In this document: in pieces, positions 26,133 to 34,120 of the stretch
Numbering within the stretch: the first letter of the stretch is position 1
How the letters are laid out: the number at the start of each line of letters is the position of its first letter
Source: Thermatribacter sp048814795
GTDB taxonomy: Bacteria; Atribacterota; Atribacteria; Atribacterales; Thermatribacteraceae
Assembly: GCA_048814795.1 (NCBI GenBank)
Contig: CP184673.1
Location: 1,302,001 to 1,366,000 of the forward strand
DNA: 64,000 bases
Reading direction: 5' to 3'
The notes under the pieces: model-generated
The model's input: the letters and a program-made list of their open reading frames with translations, nothing else
Told to the model about the DNA's origin: nothing
The model's database searches: none
Position numbers and translations under genes: made by a program

Positions 26133-27407
26133 TCAAGCAGATTCTTTCTCTTCGGTGGTTTTGTCTTCCAGGAGAGATAGAAACCTCTCTTTTTTTCTAT
26201 CAGCGTCAATTATAAACTGATCGTCTATTACAATTGATTCAACGTTTTTGCGAGAGGGTAACTCAAACATGAGATCAGTCATTATCCTTTCCATGATGGC
26301 TCTCAGGCCTCTTGCTCCAGTTCCCTCTTTAAGAGCTTTGTTAGCGATCAGCCTTAGAGCACTTTCGGTAAAAGTTAAATGCACTCCCTCTAATTCAAAA
26401 AGTTTTTGAAATTGTTTTATCAAGCTGTTTTTGGGTTCAGTAAGTATTCTGATCAGGTCGTCTTCCTGGAGGGGGTCCAGTGCGCAAACTACTGGGATTC
26501 TGCCCACAAACTCTGGTATCATGCCGAATTTGATAAGGTCTTCAGGCTGGACCCGGTGTAAAATGTTTGTTTTTTCTATATCGTGGGAAAGCAATTCTTT
26601 GTTACCAAAACCTATACGACGGTCTTTAAGTCTTGCTTCAACAATTTTCTCCAAGCCTACGAAAGCTCCGCCGCAAATGAAGAGGATATTTTCAGTATTG
26701 ATTTGAATGAATTCTTGATGGGGATGTTTTCTTCCTCCTTGAGGAGGTACATTAGCTATGGTACCTTCCAGTATCTTAAGTAATGCCTGTTGAACTCCTT
26801 CACCAGAGACATCTCTGGTGATGGAAGGACTGTCACTTTTGCGGGCAATTTTATCGATTTCATCAATGTATACTATTCCTTTCTCGGCACGTTTTATGTC
26901 AAAGTTAGCGTTTTGAATAAGGCGCAACAAAATATTTTCCACATCTTCGCCTACATATCCTGCTTCAGTCAGGGTAGTGGCGTCTGCTATTGCAAAGGGA
27001 ACATTGAGAAATTTGGCCAGTGTTTTGGCAAGCAAAGTTTTGCCACATCCTGTAGGCCCGATAAGCAGAACGTTGCTTTTTTCTATTTCTATATCTTTTT
27101 CTTCTGCACGATAAAAAATTCTCTTGTAGTGATTGTAAACAGCTACAGAGAGAATTATCTTGGCTCTTTCCTGGCCGACGACATATTGATCAAGGTATTC
27201 TTTTATTTCCTTGGGTGTTGGAATGCGATCCGGAGTCCATTCCTTTTTGGCTTTGTTAGAATCTTCTTTAATTATTTCATTGCAAAGCTCAATGCATTCG
27301 TTGCAAATGTATACCCCTGGGCCAGCGATTAACTTTTTAACCTCACTTTGAGTTTTACCGCAAAAGGAACAACGCAGTTTTCCTCTATCCTCATCAAACC
27401 TGGTCAT
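26133..27407 (-). CDS. clpX: ATP-dependent Clp protease ATP-binding subunit ClpX
   Basis: A AAA+ unfoldase of 424 aa that feeds substrates to ClpP. The N-terminal zinc domain has CSFC at residue 14 and CNEC at about 35. Then come Walker A GPTGCGKT, Walker B IVYIDEIDKI, the pore-loop region and the ClpP-docking loop RIGFGNKE, close to the consensus IGF. It overlaps clpP by 14 bp. Confidence 0.98.
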   Translation of the reverse strand: MTRFDEDRGKLRCSFCGKTQSEVKKLIAGPGVYICNECIELCNEIIKEDSNKAKKEWTPDRIPTPKEIKEYLDQYVVGQERAKIILSVAVYNHYKRIFYRAEEKDIEIEKSNVLLIGPTGCGKTLLAKTLAKFLNVPFAIADATTLTEAGYVGEDVENILLRLIQNANFDIKRAEKGIVYIDEIDKIARKSDSPSITRDVSGEGVQQALLKILEGTIANVPPQGGRKHPHQEFIQINTENILFICGGAFVGLEKIVEARLKDRRIGFGNKELLSHDIEKTNILHRVQPEDLIKFGMIPEFVGRIPVVCALDPLQEDDLIRILTEPKNSLIKQFQKLFELEGVHLTFTESALRLIANKALKEGTGARGLRAIMERIMTDLMFELPSRKNVESIVIDDQFIIDADRKKERFLSLLEDKTTEEKESA

Positions 27408-28044
27408 TTTTTTCTTCTTTTCCTCCCGGTGTTTTATCAGGATAAAGCACCCGGTCTATGATGCCATAATCTTTTGCTTCTTCCGAAGACATGAAAAAGT
27501 CTCTTTCAGTGTCTTTGCGAATTTTTTCAACCGGCTGTCCAGTATGAAAAGCCAAAAGCTCGTTCAGGCGGTCTCTTATTTTCACCATTTCTCGGGCATG
27601 GATTTCAATATCAGTTACCTGACCCTGTGCCCCTCCTAAAGGCTGATGAATCATTATCCGCGAATTGGGCAAAGCCATTCTTTTCCCCTTTGTTCCAGCG
27701 GCTAAGATAACAGCAGCTCCACTTGCTGCCTGTCCAATACAGATGGTAGCCACGTCGGGTTTAACGTATTGTATGGTGTCGTAAATAGCCAGTGTTGCTG
27801 AGACTGAACCTCCAGGGCTATTGATGTAGAGATTTATGTCTTTTTCACGGTTCATGGCTTCCAGAAAGAGTAGTTGAGCGATTACCAGATTAGCGACAGT
27901 ATCATTTATCTCGGTGCCCAGAAAGATGATCCTATCCTGCAAAAGCCTGGAGTAGATGTCGTAAGCTCTTTCTCCTCGAGGGGTTTGCTCAACTACCATG
28001 GGTACCAGATAGCTTAAACGGGGTTCTTTTTTCATGGTATTCAC
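27394..28044 (-). CDS. clpP: ATP-dependent Clp protease proteolytic subunit ClpP
   Basis: A serine peptidase of 216 aa forming the ClpP tetradecamer. The catalytic triad is visible: Ser in GQAASGAA, His in MIHQP and Asp in TERDFFMS. The N-terminal loop segment and the NSPGGSVSA oxyanion strand are intact. GTG start overlapping the tig stop (GTGA), with a GGAGATG site. Order tig-clpP-clpX is the widespread arrangement. Confidence 0.98.
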   Translation of the reverse strand: MNTMKKEPRLSYLVPMVVEQTPRGERAYDIYSRLLQDRIIFLGTEINDTVANLVIAQLLFLEAMNREKDINLYINSPGGSVSATLAIYDTIQYVKPDVATICIGQAASGAAVILAAGTKGKRMALPNSRIMIHQPLGGAQGQVTDIEIHAREMVKIRDRLNELLAFHTGQPVEKIRKDTERDFFMSSEEAKDYGIIDRVLYPDKTPGGKEEKNDQV

Positions 28045-29330
28045 AGTACCATCTCCTCTTCAGGATCTGCCAGCGCTCTCCACTGATCAAGATTTATGGG
28101 CTCTTCAATTTCTTTCACCTTTATCCTTTGTTTAAGGTGCTCAAGCATTTTTTCAAATTCTATGTTTTCTTCTATATTTTTTATTCTATCATTTCGTTCT
28201 AAGATATTTCTAACCTCTTGGGGTTCTTTGCCAGTACTTCTGGCAAGGTCATTTATTTTTTCTTCAATTTCTTTTTCTTCAGCCTTGATTTCGTTTTGTT
28301 CAATATATTGCTGAATGACAAAGAACTTTCGCAACTCCCACTGAGCCACTTTCCGCATGCTTTCTTCAAAAGAGGCAAAATCATTGTTGGTAAGTTCCAA
28401 GTACTTTTCTAAAGTAAGATTATCCTGTTCCAGTTTTTTGCGAAAAGCATCTATTTGTCGGCGAGTTTCAAGTTGGATAAGTGGTTCAGGAAGATGAAGT
28501 TCAGATTTTTTGGCTAACTCTACAATTATCTCTCTCTTCATCCTTTCTTCGATAAGGTCTTGGGCTAACTTTTCCAGTGACTCCCGTATTTTAGCTTTGA
28601 GAGCTTCCAGGCTTTCGAATTCTCCTATTTCCTTAAGGAAGGCTTCGTCAATTTCCGGAATCTTTTTTTGGAGGACGCCAGTAATTTCTAAATCGAGTTC
28701 AACAGTATCTCCGTCTTCTTCTTCAAGAGTGACTGTTTTTTGTTCACCCTTTTTGGTTCCCAGCACTTCCTGTGCCAGGCCTTCTTTTTCTCCTGCTAGC
28801 ACTGAATAAGAATTTTCACCCACCTTGAAAGTCACCAGATCACCTGCTTGAACAGGTTCTTCTTTTTCCACCCATTTACCTCGGGACTCCCTGAGACGCT
28901 GCAGTTCTCTTTCAATATCCTGCTCTCTTATTTCTATTTTATACCTCTTCACTTCTATGCTTTCAGGATCAGGAAGGGTAACCTGAGGTTTTTCGATGAG
29001 AGTGAAACGAAAAACAGCAGGTTGATCCTCTTCTATCTGCACTATTTCCACTTCAGGTTCACCGATAAACTCCACGGATTCTCTTTTCAGGGCTTCCTGT
29101 AAAGACCAGGGAACAAGCCTCTGAGCAAGATAATCCAGTATCGCTTCTTTGCCTACCCTGCTTTTAAGGATAGAACGAGGTACTCTCCCTTTTCTAAAAC
29201 CAGGAATGCTTATTTTTCGGTTTAATTCGGCATATACTGCTTTTAACTCTTCATTGACTTTTTCCGTGTCTACTGTAACTTCTAATTCTATGAGGTGTTT
29301 TTCTTTTTCCTGTTTTTTGACTTCTAACAT
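28041..29330 (-). CDS. tig: Trigger factor (ribosome-associated chaperone/PPIase)
   Basis: A chaperone of 429 aa that binds nascent chains at the ribosome exit. The N-domain has the ribosome-binding signature FRKGRVPRS, then a PPIase-like FKBP domain (about 150-240, AGDLVTF) and a long helical C-domain with heptads. An in-frame ATG at 29384 would add 18 residues, but AGGAAGGTGA before the ATG at 29330 is a clear ribosome site. The C-terminus is acidic. Confidence 0.96.
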   Translation of the reverse strand: MLEVKKQEKEKHLIELEVTVDTEKVNEELKAVYAELNRKISIPGFRKGRVPRSILKSRVGKEAILDYLAQRLVPWSLQEALKRESVEFIGEPEVEIVQIEEDQPAVFRFTLIEKPQVTLPDPESIEVKRYKIEIREQDIERELQRLRESRGKWVEKEEPVQAGDLVTFKVGENSYSVLAGEKEGLAQEVLGTKKGEQKTVTLEEEDGDTVELDLEITGVLQKKIPEIDEAFLKEIGEFESLEALKAKIRESLEKLAQDLIEERMKREIIVELAKKSELHLPEPLIQLETRRQIDAFRKKLEQDNLTLEKYLELTNNDFASFEESMRKVAQWELRKFFVIQQYIEQNEIKAEEKEIEEKINDLARSTGKEPQEVRNILERNDRIKNIEENIEFEKMLEHLKQRIKVKEIEEPINLDQWRALADPEEEMVL

Positions 29331-29348
29331 TTTGTCACCTTCCTCTAT

Positions 29349-29369
29349 ATTTTGCCTTAAGCGCAAAAT
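29349..29369 (-). promoter_or_regulatory. Small hairpin in the tig leader
   Basis: The minus-strand leader holds ATTTTGC and GCAAAAT, a perfect 7-bp inverted repeat with a 7-base loop, ending about 10 bases before the ribosome site of tig. It is A/T-rich with moderate stability. A protein operator or mRNA element is possible; there is no match to the CIRCE heat-shock repeat. Confidence 0.3.
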
Positions 29370-29416
29370 TGGACTATTGGACAAGACCGTTCAATATTTA
29401 AGAGATTGCCTGTGGT

Positions 29417-29445
29417 ATTATAGTTTGTCTGACTCATTTCGTCAA
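29417..29445 (-). promoter_or_regulatory. Sigma-70-type promoter upstream of tig
   Basis: On the minus strand TTGACG (29445-29440) and TATAAT (29422-29417) are separated by exactly 17 bases, almost perfect -35 and -10 elements. A start near 29410 gives a leader of about 80 bases before tig. It would drive tig-clpP-clpX-valS and possibly further into the signalling cassette. The strongest promoter seen in the window. Between it and the tRNA-Leu gene (29446-29679) I see no gene, only an AAGCTTTA/TAAAGCTT inverted repeat at 29594-29632. Confidence 0.78.
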
Positions 29446-29679
29446 CAAAAGCCAGTTGTTCTGACAAATGACGGCTTTCTCGTCGGGAAGAAATGGCGAA
29501 GGGCTATAGATATTTTTTGGATCAAAGGCATTGGCTGTTGTTGGGAAGTCATGAACCCAGCTCTTCTTTTAGGGATAAGCCCGAGTGGAGCTCAAGCTTT
29601 AGATTTGTCTATAGTACATGTTTTTAAAGCTTAGAAACTTTTGGTGAAAAAGCTCTGCTCTGGAAAGTGGGAAACTAAG

Positions 29680-29766
29680 TGGTGCGAGAGGCGGGAGTTG
29701 AACCCGCACGGGTTTTGGCCCACTGGATCCTAAGTCCAGCGCGTCTGCCATTTCCGCCACTCTCGC
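29680..29766 (-). tRNA. tRNA-Leu (anticodon UAG)
   Basis: The minus strand reads as a full class II tRNA with acceptor stem GCGAGAG/CTCTCGC, a long variable arm and an encoded 3' CCA at 29680-29682. The anticodon stem-loop CTGGA-CTTAGGA-TCCAG places TAG at positions 34-36, decoding CUA (and by wobble other CUN) leucine codons. 87 nt. Its own promoter is predicted just upstream. Confidence 0.94.
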
Positions 29767-29781
29767 CCAGAGACAAGTTAT

Positions 29782-29809
29782 ATTTTAACCATTGGCTTTC
29801 TTTTTGCAA
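29782..29809 (-). promoter_or_regulatory. Possible promoter for tRNA-Leu
   Basis: Minus strand TTGCAA (29809-29804) and TAAAAT (29787-29782) are spaced by 16 bases, with the tRNA 5' end about 15 bases further on, a normal distance for a short tRNA leader. It lies just after the asd stop. The -35 is only fair. Confidence 0.45.
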
Positions 29810-29813
29810 TCAC

Positions 29814-30833
29814 TTACAGGATGTTTTCTTTAATAAGTAATTCAGCTATCTGTATAGCGTTGAGTGCTGCTCCCTTGCGCAGCTGGTCGCCTACTACCCA
29901 GAAAGTGAGTGCAGAAGGGTGAGATATGTCTTCTCGAATCCTTCCCACAAAACATTCGTCTTTACCAGCTACGAACCAGGGCATAGGATATTTATTCTGA
30001 GCAGGATCGTCTTCGACCACTACTCCCGGAGCCTGGGTGAGCAATTCTATAGCTTTTTCGCGAGTTATCTTCCTTTCGGTTTCTATGGTTAAAGCTACTG
30101 AATGTGCCCTGAATACCGGGACTCTAACACAGGTAGCAGTAACTTTGATGGAATCATCGTCCATAATTTTCTGAGTTTCCCAGACCATCTTCATTTCTTC
30201 TTTGGTGTAAAAGTTATCCATGAATACGTCTATGTGGGGTATAAGGTTAAAGGCGATTTGATGCGGGAATACCTTTGCTTCTATAGGTTTTCCTTCAACG
30301 TAGTTTTGTATCTGCTCTTTTAGCTCTTGCATAGCCAGGGCCCCCGCTCCAGAGGTAGCCTGATAGCTTGCTGCCACTACCCTCTTTATTTTTCCAAAAT
30401 CGTGTAAAGGTTTAAGAGGAACTATTGAAATTATAGTGGTACAGTTGGGATTGGCGATGATATTTTTGTTTTTGTATTCGCTTATCTTGTGAGGATTCAC
30501 TTCTGGGACAATGAGGGGTACTTCTGGATCCTGGCGAAATGCCGAAGAATTATCAATAACTATGCATCCTTTGGAAGCAGCAAGTGGTGCAAAGGCCTTG
30601 CTGGTCTTGGCACCCGCGCTGAAAAGAGCCAGGTCGATGCCCTTAAAGTCAAACTCAGAAAGCACTTGTACGCTCAGCTTTTCACCGTGGAAAGTTATTT
30701 CTTTCCCTCGAGAGCGTTCTGAGGCAAGAGGGATGAGTTCGCTTACCGGGAAGGCACGTTCTTCGAGAATTTTTAACATTTCCTGGCCAACTGCTCCAGT
30801 TACCCCAGCTACGGCTACTTTAAGCTTACTCAT
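29814..30833 (-). CDS. asd: Aspartate-semialdehyde dehydrogenase
   Basis: Reduces aspartyl-phosphate to aspartate semialdehyde, the branch-point for Lys/DAP, Thr and Met. The 339-aa protein has the GVTGAVGQEML loop near residue 10, the catalytic Cys in NPNCTT and the SGAGALAMQEL segment. ATG overlaps lysC by 8 bp and has GTGGAG upstream. It closes the thrC-thrB-lysC-asd operon. Confidence 0.97.
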   Translation of the reverse strand: MSKLKVAVAGVTGAVGQEMLKILEERAFPVSELIPLASERSRGKEITFHGEKLSVQVLSEFDFKGIDLALFSAGAKTSKAFAPLAASKGCIVIDNSSAFRQDPEVPLIVPEVNPHKISEYKNKNIIANPNCTTIISIVPLKPLHDFGKIKRVVAASYQATSGAGALAMQELKEQIQNYVEGKPIEAKVFPHQIAFNLIPHIDVFMDNFYTKEEMKMVWETQKIMDDDSIKVTATCVRVPVFRAHSVALTIETERKITREKAIELLTQAPGVVVEDDPAQNKYPMPWFVAGKDECFVGRIREDISHPSALTFWVVGDQLRKGAALNAIQIAELLIKENIL

Positions 30834-32061
30834 TGGTCTCCACCTCTATTTTCTCTTTTTCTATAAATTCTCTATGCAGGGCTCTTACTGATTCTTCCAT
30901 TTTTTCCTTAGGTATAAGACAAGATATTCTTAAATTAGAAGTACTTATCATATCTATATTGACATTGTTTGCGGCAAGGGTTTTGAACATGCGGTGAGCA
31001 ATTTGAGGATTTGAGGCGATGCCCGCACCCACAATGGATATCCTGCTTTTTTCGTAATCCAGGATAGCGTTTTGAAACTTTATCCTGTTACGCAACTCTT
31101 CTATAGCTCTTTTTATCTTGTTTTCGTCCTCCTTTAATACCACAAAGGCCACGTCTTTGACGGTTTCTCTGCCTTCGCTCTGGATGATCATATCTATCGA
31201 TACCGAGAGATTGGCGAGAATCTCAAAGATTTTTGCAGCGATCCCCGGTTTATTGGGAACACCCTGCAGAACTACTTTTATCACATCGCCACTATGGGTT
31301 ACTGCTCTTACCTGGGCATTTTCCATATTACCCACCTCTTTAATCCAGGTTCCTTCTTGATTATCAAAAGTGCAGCGCACGTGGACTTTTACCTTATAAG
31401 TGTGAGCAAAATCTACTGCCCGTGGCTGCATGACTTTGGCTCCAAGGTTGGCCATTTCTGACATTTCATCGTAGGAGATTTGGTTTATTTTGCTTGCTTG
31501 GGGAACTATCCTTGGGTCAGCTGTAAAAACTCCGTTGACATCAGTGAAAATTTCACAGAAATTAGCTCTCAAAGCATAAGCCAGGGCACAGGCAGTAATA
31601 TCACTACCTCCCCTTCCCAGAGTGGTAATATCATCTTGGAGGTTTTTGCCCTGGAATCCAGCAATAATGACCACTTTGTTTTGCTCCAGGCTTTTCAGGA
31701 TTCGGCGAGTGTCAATGTGAATAATCTTGGCTTTGGTATGAAGGTCGGTAGTGATAATCCCTGCTTGTCCACCAGTCAAAGAGACAGAAGGAATATCCAG
31801 AGCATCAAGGGCTATGGCAAGCAAAGCTATAGAGACTTGTTCTCCTGTTGAAAGTAACATATCCAGTTCCCTTTCTGGTGGAGAAGGGTGCAGGGCAAGC
31901 GCTTTTTGCAAAAGTTCATCGGTGGTTTTACCCATTGCTGACACAACTACCACCAGTCTATGACCTTGTTCGAAATATTTTTTAATTTTTTCAGCTACAA
32001 ACTGTATCTTTTGAAGGGTGGCTACAGAAGAGCCACCATATTTTTGGACAATTAAGCTCAC
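30826..32061 (-). CDS. lysC: Aspartokinase with two ACT domains
   Basis: Phosphorylates aspartate, the first step of the aspartate family. The 411-aa protein has the KYGGSSV start, GRGGSDITA, FTDVNGVFTADPR and two C-terminal ACT domains (about residues 265-405, IVGAGIAS at the second), the usual site of feedback by Lys or Thr. GTG start directly after the thrB stop, with AGGTG upstream. No leader attenuator is visible. Confidence 0.96.
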   Translation of the reverse strand: MSLIVQKYGGSSVATLQKIQFVAEKIKKYFEQGHRLVVVVSAMGKTTDELLQKALALHPSPPERELDMLLSTGEQVSIALLAIALDALDIPSVSLTGGQAGIITTDLHTKAKIIHIDTRRILKSLEQNKVVIIAGFQGKNLQDDITTLGRGGSDITACALAYALRANFCEIFTDVNGVFTADPRIVPQASKINQISYDEMSEMANLGAKVMQPRAVDFAHTYKVKVHVRCTFDNQEGTWIKEVGNMENAQVRAVTHSGDVIKVVLQGVPNKPGIAAKIFEILANLSVSIDMIIQSEGRETVKDVAFVVLKEDENKIKRAIEELRNRIKFQNAILDYEKSRISIVGAGIASNPQIAHRMFKTLAANNVNIDMISTSNLRISCLIPKEKMEESVRALHREFIEKEKIEVETNE

Positions 32062-32967
32062 TTATTTTTTCACCTGTGCCCCACGGTCTGTCCAGCCCAT
32101 TTTAACAAACTTTATTTCCCCAGCTCCTTTATTCTGGAATATTTCCATTATATTCTTTCTGTCTTTTTCGGTAAGGGGTTGACGCAAAAAAAGTATGAGG
32201 GTTGGTCCGGAACCGCTTATAGTGACGTTGCCAAGCTCGTTTTTTGTCACGTAGGCCTTGACTTCTTCAAAGCCTCTGATGTATTTGCCCCGGTAAGGCT
32301 CATGAATATAATCTTTGAGAGATTGCAGAAACCCTTCTGGGTCCCTTTCATAAACACTTGATACCAGAAAGGCCAGTCGGCTTAGGTTAGAGACCACTTC
32401 ATGACGGGGGTACCTTTCTGGAAGAACCCGACGCATCTCCCTGGTGGAAAGCTGATAGCCAGGAATACAGGCAACAATTTCAAGATCCAGGAAAGAACAT
32501 CTTTTGAACTGCAGTTCACCTTCGAAGGTTGATGCTATGGTGAATCCCCCCAGGAATGCGGGGAGAATATTATCAGGATGTCCCTCGATCTTCCAGGCTA
32601 AATTCAGGAGCTGGCGCTGATCAAGCGGATTGCCTGCCAGTTCATTGGCCGCAAGGAGAGCCGCTGTTATGCAAGCAGCACTGCTACCCAGGCCTCGAGA
32701 AATGGGAATTTCATTCTGGGTAACTATTTCCAATCCCCAATCAGGCTTAAACCCTATTTCTGCCCACAGATGCTGCATGCTTTTCACAAAGAGGTTCTCT
32801 TCGTTTTGAGGCAAAAATTCTGCACCTTCTCCGCAAACCCTGATAATGATTCCTGGTGTGTCTTTTTTTCGGATGGTGGCTTTGAAAAAGAGGCTGAGTG
32901 CTAATCCCAAGACATCGAAACCGCAAGCAAGATTAGCAGTGGTTGCAGGAGCAAAAACTTCTAACAT
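32062..32967 (-). CDS. thrB: Homoserine kinase
   Basis: A GHMP kinase of 301 aa that phosphorylates L-homoserine. The ATP motif PISRGLGSSAACI is near residue 90, and the N-terminal APATTANLACGFDVLG and C-terminal TISGSGPTL segments match the ThrB family. It overlaps thrC by 7 bp and has AAAGGTG before its ATG. Confidence 0.96.
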   Translation of the reverse strand: MLEVFAPATTANLACGFDVLGLALSLFFKATIRKKDTPGIIIRVCGEGAEFLPQNEENLFVKSMQHLWAEIGFKPDWGLEIVTQNEIPISRGLGSSAACITAALLAANELAGNPLDQRQLLNLAWKIEGHPDNILPAFLGGFTIASTFEGELQFKRCSFLDLEIVACIPGYQLSTREMRRVLPERYPRHEVVSNLSRLAFLVSSVYERDPEGFLQSLKDYIHEPYRGKYIRGFEEVKAYVTKNELGNVTISGSGPTLILFLRQPLTEKDRKNIMEIFQNKGAGEIKFVKMGWTDRGAQVKK

Positions 32968-34034
32968 TGCTTTTCACCTTTCAGATTAAGCAGGGCCACT
33001 ACCTCTTCAGGAGAGGGTTTCACTCTTTCTATTTTGTCTTCGCACTGTTTTATTGCAATATCTGGGTCTTTCAAGCCGTGACCGGTCAGGACGCAGACCA
33101 CAGTTTCGTGTCCCTTGAAGAAGCCCTCTTTGTGCTTTTTGATTACTCCAGCCAGAGATGCAGCCGAAGCCGGCTCCACAAAGATACCCTCTTCTTCGGC
33201 AAGCAGACGTTGAGCCCCCAGAATCTCTTCATCACTAACTGCCTCGATAAGCCCACCTGATTCGTCACGAGCTGTAATTGCTCCCTTCCAACTTGCCGGG
33301 TTGCCAATTCTTATTGCCGTGGCAACGGTTTGGGGGTTTTCTACCGGCTTGCCAAGGACCAGGGGACAGGCTCCCTTTGCCTGAAATCCCAGCATTTTAG
33401 GCAGTTTGTTGGTTTTACCTCTACTTACCAGCTCTTTAAACCCTTTCCAGTAGGCGGTGATGTTACCGGCATTACCCACGGGTAGAGCTAAGTAATCGGG
33501 TATATCTCCAAGCCACTCTTCTATTTCAAAGGAAGCTGTTTTTTGGCCTTCTATACGGTGAGGGTTGATAGAATTTACCAGAGCTACAGGATATTTGGAA
33601 GTTATTTCTCTGACTATCGATAGAGCTTGATCGAAATTTCCTTCGAGAGCCAGAACTCTCGCACCATGCATAAGGGCCTGAGAGAGCTTGCCCAGGGCTA
33701 TTTTCCCTTCCGGTACTAGCACTACACATTGCATATTTGCTCTTTTTGCATAGGCTGCGGCGGAGGCCGAAGTATTTCCTGTAGAGGCGCACATAACAAT
33801 GTTTTGACCTGCCTCTTTCGCTTTGGCAATGGCTACCACCATTCCTCGATCTTTAAAGGAGCCCGTTGGGTTCATGCCTTCAAACTTGAAGTACAGGGAA
33901 CCCACTCCACACCTTTTGGCAAGGTGGTAAGAACGGATTAAGGGAGTATTGCCCTCTTGAAGGGTAATTCGAGGTGTTTTATCGGTCACTGGTAGATATT
34001 CACCAAAATATTCCAGTATTCCAGGCCAGCGCAT
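32961..34034 (-). CDS. thrC: Threonine synthase
   Basis: A PLP-dependent enzyme of 357 aa that makes threonine from O-phosphohomoserine. The PLP lysine is in NPTGSFKDRG (about residue 60). SASAAAYAKRA and the C-terminal GHGLKD stretch also fit. This is the shorter bacterial type related to class II PLP enzymes. ATG with a strong AAGGAGG site. First gene of the aspartate-family operon in transcription order. Homoserine dehydrogenase is not in this window. Confidence 0.96.
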   Translation of the reverse strand: MRWPGILEYFGEYLPVTDKTPRITLQEGNTPLIRSYHLAKRCGVGSLYFKFEGMNPTGSFKDRGMVVAIAKAKEAGQNIVMCASTGNTSASAAAYAKRANMQCVVLVPEGKIALGKLSQALMHGARVLALEGNFDQALSIVREITSKYPVALVNSINPHRIEGQKTASFEIEEWLGDIPDYLALPVGNAGNITAYWKGFKELVSRGKTNKLPKMLGFQAKGACPLVLGKPVENPQTVATAIRIGNPASWKGAITARDESGGLIEAVSDEEILGAQRLLAEEEGIFVEPASAASLAGVIKKHKEGFFKGHETVVCVLTGHGLKDPDIAIKQCEDKIERVKPSPEEVVALLNLKGEKQC

Positions 34035-34064
34035 TGTTTAACCTCCTTACCAGGGATAAAGGCA

Positions 34065-34093
34065 ATGATACCATAAAAGTGGGAGAAAATGAA
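34065..34093 (-). promoter_or_regulatory. Possible extended -10 promoter for the thr-lysC-asd operon
   Basis: In the 86-bp gap between nrdJ and thrC the minus strand has TTCATT (34093-34088) and TATCAT (34070-34065) with 17 bases between; TG precedes the -10 by one base, an extended -10. The predicted transcript starts about 25 bases before the thrC ATG. The -35 is weak. Confidence 0.42.
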
Positions 34094-34120
34094 CTATACA
34101 CTTGGTTGAGAGTAAAGTCC

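Noticed and set aside
29400..29634. Plus-strand open frame over the tig promoter region
   Set aside because: It continues an antisense frame of tig, crosses the promoter and has no ribosome site or recognisable protein.
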